The position numbers and the translations under genes were made by a program. A DNA stretch of 48,621 nt. It comes from an uncultured Cycloclasticus sp. (lineage in GTDB: Bacteria > Pseudomonadota > Gammaproteobacteria > Methylococcales > Cycloclasticaceae). Below the pieces are notes generated by a model. The model saw nothing but the letters and a program-made list of their open reading frames with translations, searched no databases and was not told the DNA's origin. Within the stretch, counting starts at the first letter, position 1. Every line of letters starts with the position of its first letter. Positions 44,684 through 48,621 of the stretch are shown piece by piece. The DNA lies in the NCBI GenBank assembly GCA_913057515.1, contig CAJXOJ010000014.1:1-48621 (forward strand). Direction: 5' to 3'.

Positions 44684-46573
44684 ATGTTTGAAGTTAGAAG
44701 TGATGAACCAAAATATGCGTTTCTTTGGGATAAAGAAACAAAAACTAAAAACCAGTATGGCGATTCTATTGAGTTAGCCTCCGAAACAAGTGATTTACAT
44801 GGTGTTAGTTTAAATATTAACAATGATGCTGCGTTAGGTGAGAACCCTAACCGGTATAAACAACATGGCTTTTACCTTAATGCGGATAACTGCATCGGTT
44901 GTCACGCCTGTGAGGCAGCGTGTAGTGAGAAAAATGACAATCCAGCGCATATAGCCTTCCGTTCAGTAGGGTTTGTAGAAGGTGGAACCTACCCAGAGTA
45001 CCAACGTTTAAATATATCAATGGCGTGTAATCATTGTGATGATCCGGTTTGTCTTAAGGGCTGCCCAACACGTGCGTATACAAAATATGCAGAATATGGC
45101 GCCGTTCTTCAAGACCCAGATATTTGTTTTGGTTGTGGTTACTGTACTTGGGTTTGCCCCTATAACGCACCTCAGCTAGACCCTGTAAAAGGCGAGGTCA
45201 CTAAATGTAATATGTGTGTTGATCGTCTAGAAGTCGGTTTGAAACCAGCTTGTGTTTCTGCTTGTTTGGGTAACGCGTTAGATTTTGGTGTCATTGAAAA
45301 TGTGCCTGACAATCGTGAGCAATCTAAAACGGAAATTCCAGGGTTCCCAAGAACAGACATCACGCACCCTAATATTCGTTTTCAACAAACGCGCCAAACA
45401 AAACGTGAGATGACGCGGACAGACTCGATGCCGCTTAAATATCATAAGGATGAAGATGAAGGCCAGTACAAGCCGGTAGTTGATGAGAAACACGGTGCTA
45501 AAAGGCAGTGGAACTGGTCATCTTTATTACTGACGCATGAGAGTTCCCACGTCATTTTTACTCTCACAACACAAGCGGTATTGGGTGCGTTTTTAATAAT
45601 AGTGCTAGGTCACTTAGTCGATAGCCAACTGATTCTCGCTATTAAGTCCTCTGCTGCTTACTTACCATTATTAGTAGTGATGAATGGTTTGTTAATGACA
45701 GGGCTCTTTAAACTCAATATGCACTTAGGTAAACCGCATCGCTTTTATCGTGGTTTTTATAATCTGCGCCACTCGCCGGTTAGTCGCGAAATTGCGGGGG
45801 TAAGTTTGTTCTTTACTAGCTTGTTAGGGTTTACCTTTTTTAGCTTTTTAGACATCGAGCTAGCGGTTACACTTTTTGCAATTCTTGGTGCTCTCAGTGG
45901 CCCCATCGGTTTGTTTTACATGTATAAGTTGTATCGCATTAAAGCAAGACCCTTTTGGGATCATTGGCAAACAGCCAGCTCATTTGTTGGTAACGGCTTG
46001 AGCATTGGAGCTTTAATTATTGGCTTGGGTATACTGATGGGAAGTGGTATTTCAAGCGTTTTGTATAAGGATTTGTTGGTGGTATTGTTAATAGGTTTAT
46101 TGCTTGAAACAGCCGGACATATCGCTCACGCACGGGATTTAAAAAAAGGTGCTGGGGAAGGCGCTGCATCTTGGTACCACCAAGTAACGCTTTATGGTTG
46201 GCCTTACATCATTAGTAATGCTTTACTTGTATTATCTATTTTAACAACGGTAGCGCTATTAGCAGCTCCTACGTCAGTTGTTCTTTGGTGTGTGCTTGCG
46301 ATAAGCTTATTATCAACAGTAATTATTAGGCGTTCTTTGTTCTTTGTTTTAGTGATACCAACCAATATGCCAGGGGGCTTCTTTTGGAAAAACAAAGGTT
46401 TTGAACAGCATGCAAAAGAGTCTGGCTTAGCTAAAATGCAACAAGTTGGTGTGGCTTATGAGGCGCATAGAGTATTTAATATCAAAGAGTTAGTGAAAAC
46501 AATTAAAGAAACCTCTATGAAGGAAGCTGTTGATCAAATTAAAGGAATTTTTATCTGGAAAGAGGTTAAGTGA
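44684..46573 (+). CDS. DmsB-DmsC-like fusion: four-cluster ferredoxin plus quinol-type membrane anchor
   Basis: The 629-residue protein joins an electron-transfer domain to a membrane anchor. The N-terminal part has sixteen Cys for four [4Fe-4S] clusters: C70, C73, C76, C80; C115, C118, C123, C127; C148, C151, C154, C158; and C175, C178, C190, C194. This is the DmsB/NrfC pattern. Residues about 285-570 contain roughly eight membrane helices with a conserved DmsC-like LGKPHRFYRGFYNLRHSPVSREI. It has no Tat signal, so the iron-sulfur part should face the cytoplasm. Sitting 23 bases after the nitrate reductase and 4-base-overlapped with the next gene, it probably passes electrons from membrane quinol to cytoplasmic nitrate reductase. 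Membrane orientation is inferred. Confidence 0.88.
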   Translation: MFEVRSDEPKYAFLWDKETKTKNQYGDSIELASETSDLHGVSLNINNDAALGENPNRYKQHGFYLNADNCIGCHACEAACSEKNDNPAHIAFRSVGFVEGGTYPEYQRLNISMACNHCDDPVCLKGCPTRAYTKYAEYGAVLQDPDICFGCGYCTWVCPYNAPQLDPVKGEVTKCNMCVDRLEVGLKPACVSACLGNALDFGVIENVPDNREQSKTEIPGFPRTDITHPNIRFQQTRQTKREMTRTDSMPLKYHKDEDEGQYKPVVDEKHGAKRQWNWSSLLLTHESSHVIFTLTTQAVLGAFLIIVLGHLVDSQLILAIKSSAAYLPLLVVMNGLLMTGLFKLNMHLGKPHRFYRGFYNLRHSPVSREIAGVSLFFTSLLGFTFFSFLDIELAVTLFAILGALSGPIGLFYMYKLYRIKARPFWDHWQTASSFVGNGLSIGALIIGLGILMGSGISSVLYKDLLVVLLIGLLLETAGHIAHARDLKKGAGEGAASWYHQVTLYGWPYIISNALLVLSILTTVALLAAPTSVVLWCVLAISLLSTVIIRRSLFFVLVIPTNMPGGFFWKNKGFEQHAKESGLAKMQQVGVAYEAHRVFNIKELVKTIKETSMKEAVDQIKGIFIWKEVK

Positions 46574-48096
46574 AGGCCCGACTTCAGCGATTATTTGACG
46601 CGTTAAATGTAGGGCTTATTGAGCGAGAAATTCCTTTAAAGCTAGCGTTATTATCTGCTATTTCTGGTGAACATATTTTGTTGATTGGGGCGCATGGAAC
46701 GGCTAAAAGTGTATTAGCGCAACGATTACATTTAGCCTTTAAAGAGGGCGACTACTTTGAGCGGCTACTAACGCGCTTTTCAGTTCCTGAAGAGTTATTT
46801 GGGCCACTGTCGATTAAGTCATTAGAAAATGACCGTTATCAACGGTTAACAAAACATTACCTGCCATCGGCGACGATTGCTTTTATAGATGAAATTTTTA
46901 AAGCAAACAGCGCCATTTTGAATTCATTACTAACAATTTTGAATGAACGTGAATTTGACAATGGTGATGTTAGAGAAAGGATTCCCCTTATTTCAGTTAT
47001 TGGCGCGAGTAATGAGCTGCCAGATGATGACAGTTTGTCTGCCTTATATGATCGCTTCTTATGTAGGTATCAAGTTCAGGCTGTTTCTGATGAGCGGTTT
47101 GAGGATTTGCTACACCTAAATGATCAGCCGGTTACAGCGCCGAGTGAAGCCGATCAATTATCTGCCCAGTCAGTGTTGGATATTCAACAGCAAGCTGCTA
47201 ATTTAACATTATCTGTGGAAGTGGTTGCGCTGCTAAAAGCGTTACGTGAATATCTCAGGCATTCCTCGTTGTACATTTCAGATAGACGCTGGAGAAAAGT
47301 CATCAAGCTACTAAAAGTGGCAGCTTGGAGCAACGGGCAAGAAATGGTCAGTATATGGGATTGTTGGCTGTTGCAGCATTGCCTATGGGATGAACCAGAA
47401 AAAAAAGAACATATCGCAACGTGGTTTTATTCTCATGTGGGTGTTGGCAGCGGTTTTAACTCACAACGTTTGAATAAGTTAGTCTCCACATGGGAGGGTG
47501 TTTTGCGTGATGATACAGATAGTAAAGTTCAGCTAACGAATGCAGAGCATGAACGCTTGTATTTATCAGCAGCTGGGGAGCGAACGACCAAAAAATCATA
47601 TTCTCAATGGCATAAGCGACTTGAAGAGTTGCTTTATTTGTCACCCCCTGATCAGCAAGATAGAACGCATGCTGGGCAGGGATTTACTCGTCACGAACTT
47701 TTAAATGAGTTCTTTGATGATCGAAAGCAGCAGTCTCATATTCAAGGGAAATGGCAACATATTGACCGATACCTTGCAGACCCCAGTAATCGTTTTATTA
47801 CGGATATTGAAAACAAGCCCATTATGGTGGGTAAACAACATAAGGAAGCCTTTATTCAAGGCAGAATGAATGAAGTGCTCAACTTACAGGGTGATATTCA
47901 GCAATTTCGGACAAGCTTACAAACCCAATACGACTCGTTAGATCGGTCTAATGCTGATCACCTTTGGCTAGACCCAGACTTTATTAAAATGGCTGACCAA
48001 AGTTTACTTGATTCGATAAAGCAAGCCGATGCGTTTATTAAAAGGCTTGCTCAGGTGTTAGATGGGTATGTTGCCTTGCCTAAGTTAGCGGCTTAA
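46570..48096 (+). CDS. MoxR-family AAA+ ATPase, RavA-like
   Basis: MoxR ATPases act as chaperone-like remodelers that insert cofactors or activate metalloenzymes, usually with a VWA-domain partner. The 508-residue product has Walker A GAHGTAKS (residues 40-47), the MoxR block FSVPEELFGPLSI, Walker B IAFIDEIFKAN (D107, E108), LLTILNERE and sensor 1 GASNE. A long C-terminal region (about 310-508) is like that of RavA, whose E. coli form has 498 residues. The start is GTG 46570, overlapping the preceding stop by 4 bases (GTGA), which implies translational coupling to the iron-sulfur/membrane subunit. A probable ViaA-like partner starts 22 bases downstream. E. coli RavA-ViaA interacts with respiratory iron-sulfur enzymes, so a maturation role for this nitrate reductase is plausible. 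Confidence 0.88.
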   Translation: MKARLQRLFDALNVGLIEREIPLKLALLSAISGEHILLIGAHGTAKSVLAQRLHLAFKEGDYFERLLTRFSVPEELFGPLSIKSLENDRYQRLTKHYLPSATIAFIDEIFKANSAILNSLLTILNEREFDNGDVRERIPLISVIGASNELPDDDSLSALYDRFLCRYQVQAVSDERFEDLLHLNDQPVTAPSEADQLSAQSVLDIQQQAANLTLSVEVVALLKALREYLRHSSLYISDRRWRKVIKLLKVAAWSNGQEMVSIWDCWLLQHCLWDEPEKKEHIATWFYSHVGVGSGFNSQRLNKLVSTWEGVLRDDTDSKVQLTNAEHERLYLSAAGERTTKKSYSQWHKRLEELLYLSPPDQQDRTHAGQGFTRHELLNEFFDDRKQQSHIQGKWQHIDRYLADPSNRFITDIENKPIMVGKQHKEAFIQGRMNEVLNLQGDIQQFRTSLQTQYDSLDRSNADHLWLDPDFIKMADQSLLDSIKQADAFIKRLAQVLDGYVALPKLAA

Positions 48097-48118
48097 TACA
48101 GAATTTATTGCCTATCTC

Positions 48119-48621
48119 ATGAGTTTGGCTTTTTTAGACAACCGGTATGAGGTGTTGGACTTGCTGTCAGATACGCTGTACAGCTCAGTTATCTCTCTTC
48201 CTCATGGAGGTTTGTTAGAACGCGTTAATGGTATTTTGCAATGGCGTAATGCATTACTAGACGGTGAATTACCTAATCAGGAGCAGCTTAATTGGCCTGA
48301 TCAACAGATAAAAATAACGTTATTAAAGCGCCTCGAGTCGCTTGATATTGCTCGATATTGTAAGCAACAAGAAGAGTTAACAGATTTAATTCTTATTGAT
48401 ATTTGTGAAGGGGTTTCAACGGCTGAGGAATACTTTAAGATTAAGCCGGATGGTTTTGTAGACAAGCTAGCTCAACAACAAAATAAACGAGAGCGTGAGT
48501 CTGAGTTTAAAGACGAGGAGGGTATTAGTAACGAGGGTGGTCAGCAAGACATATCTGAAAAAGCCCAAACGTCCGAAACGTCCGAAACGTCCGAAACGTC
48601 CGAAACGTCCGAAACGTCCGA
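48119..48621 (+). CDS. probable ViaA-like VWA partner of the MoxR ATPase, N-terminal part, cut by the window end
   Basis: An open frame starts at ATG 48119 and runs to the end of the window with no stop (167 complete codons). It begins MSLAFLDNRYEVLDLLSD and contains helical, Leu/Glu/Gln-rich sequence with SLPHGGLLERVNGILQWRNALLDG split by Gly-Gly. From about residue 130 it becomes charged and disordered, and from residue 151 it is a Thr-Ser-Glu tandem repeat. The VWA domain that would prove the family would lie beyond the window. The assignment rests on position directly after a RavA-like gene, the N-terminal helical character and size. No strong ribosome site precedes the ATG. Confidence 0.6.
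   Translation, partial: MSLAFLDNRYEVLDLLSDTLYSSVISLPHGGLLERVNGILQWRNALLDGELPNQEQLNWPDQQIKITLLKRLESLDIARYCKQQEELTDLILIDICEGVSTAEEYFKIKPDGFVDKLAQQQNKRERESEFKDEEGISNEGGQQDISEKAQTSETSETSETSETSETS
48569..48621 (+). repeat. in-frame 9-base tandem repeat (ACGTCCGAA, Thr-Ser-Glu)
   Basis: Five exact 9-base units (48569, 48578, 48587, 48596, 48605) and 8 bases of a sixth run to the window edge. There are no mismatches. The unit is a multiple of three, so copy-number change would alter protein length without a frameshift. The full copy number is not visible. Confidence 0.97.

Noticed and set aside
1..48621. CRISPR arrays, prophage, complete insertion sequences, rRNA genes
   Set aside because: Looked for; no spaced direct repeats, phage genes, transposases or rRNA sequence were seen.

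Overview
The window reads as chromosomal DNA of an AT-leaning marine-type gammaproteobacterium. The housekeeping gene order (smpB/ratA/rnfH; bamE divergent from fur; recN-nadK; grpE-dnaK-dnaJ-dapB-carAB-greA; yhbY/rlmE-ftsH-folP-glmM-tpiA-secG-tRNA-Leu) is typical of Gammaproteobacteria. A Rieske ring-hydroxylating dioxygenase pair among these genes, and the general protein character, suggest the Thiotrichales/Piscirickettsiaceae, for example a Cycloclasticus- or Methylophaga-like organism. That placement is inference, not proof. No prophage, complete insertion sequence, CRISPR array or rRNA operon is visible.

Layout. Bases 1-117 hold the 5' part of tmRNA (ssrA) on the minus strand, downstream of smpB. 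A sodium symporter gene runs with ratA and rnfH. leuA follows, behind a leucine-rich leader ORF with hairpins, and ends in a strong terminator. An orphan two-subunit Rieske dioxygenase comes next and converges on a minus-strand bamE-thioesterase-thioesterase operon. From 8.5 to 30 kb there is dense housekeeping: iron regulation (fur), DNA repair (recN), NAD kinase, the DnaK chaperone system behind a sigma-32-like promoter, lysine (dapB) and carbamoyl-phosphate (carAB) synthesis, transcript and ribosome factors (greA, yhbY, rlmE), the FtsH protease, folate, cell-wall precursor, triose phosphate isomerase, SecG and tRNA-Leu(GAG). A DUF2818 gene directly after the tRNA suggests that a complex I (nuo) operon was lost from this spot. 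mdh closes the block.

From 31 kb to the end the window is a nitrogen/molybdenum region. It has fdhD (molybdoenzyme sulfurtransferase), an nnrU-like membrane protein, a Fur-box-controlled DUF2325 coiled-coil protein, and a nitrate assimilation locus of two divergent operons. Leftward runs a NarK/NasA-type transporter followed by a PP2C phosphatase-Ser/Thr kinase fusion. Rightward run nirB, nirD, a PhzF-family gene, a short NasA/NarB-type nitrate reductase, a DmsB-DmsC-like iron-sulfur/membrane fusion, a RavA-like MoxR ATPase and the start of its probable ViaA-like partner. The 302-base divergent promoter region carries a sigma-54 promoter facing each way, two NtrC-like sites 31 bases apart and an IHF-like site, so the whole locus looks switched on by nitrogen limitation.

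The most notable reading is a nitrate reductase with no NAD(P)H-dependent partner but with a four-cluster ferredoxin fused to a quinol-type membrane anchor. This suggests nitrate assimilation driven by the quinol pool, with a RavA/ViaA-type AAA/VWA pair translationally coupled to it. The VWA partner carries an in-frame 9-base tandem repeat (Thr-Ser-Glu) that runs off the end of the window.
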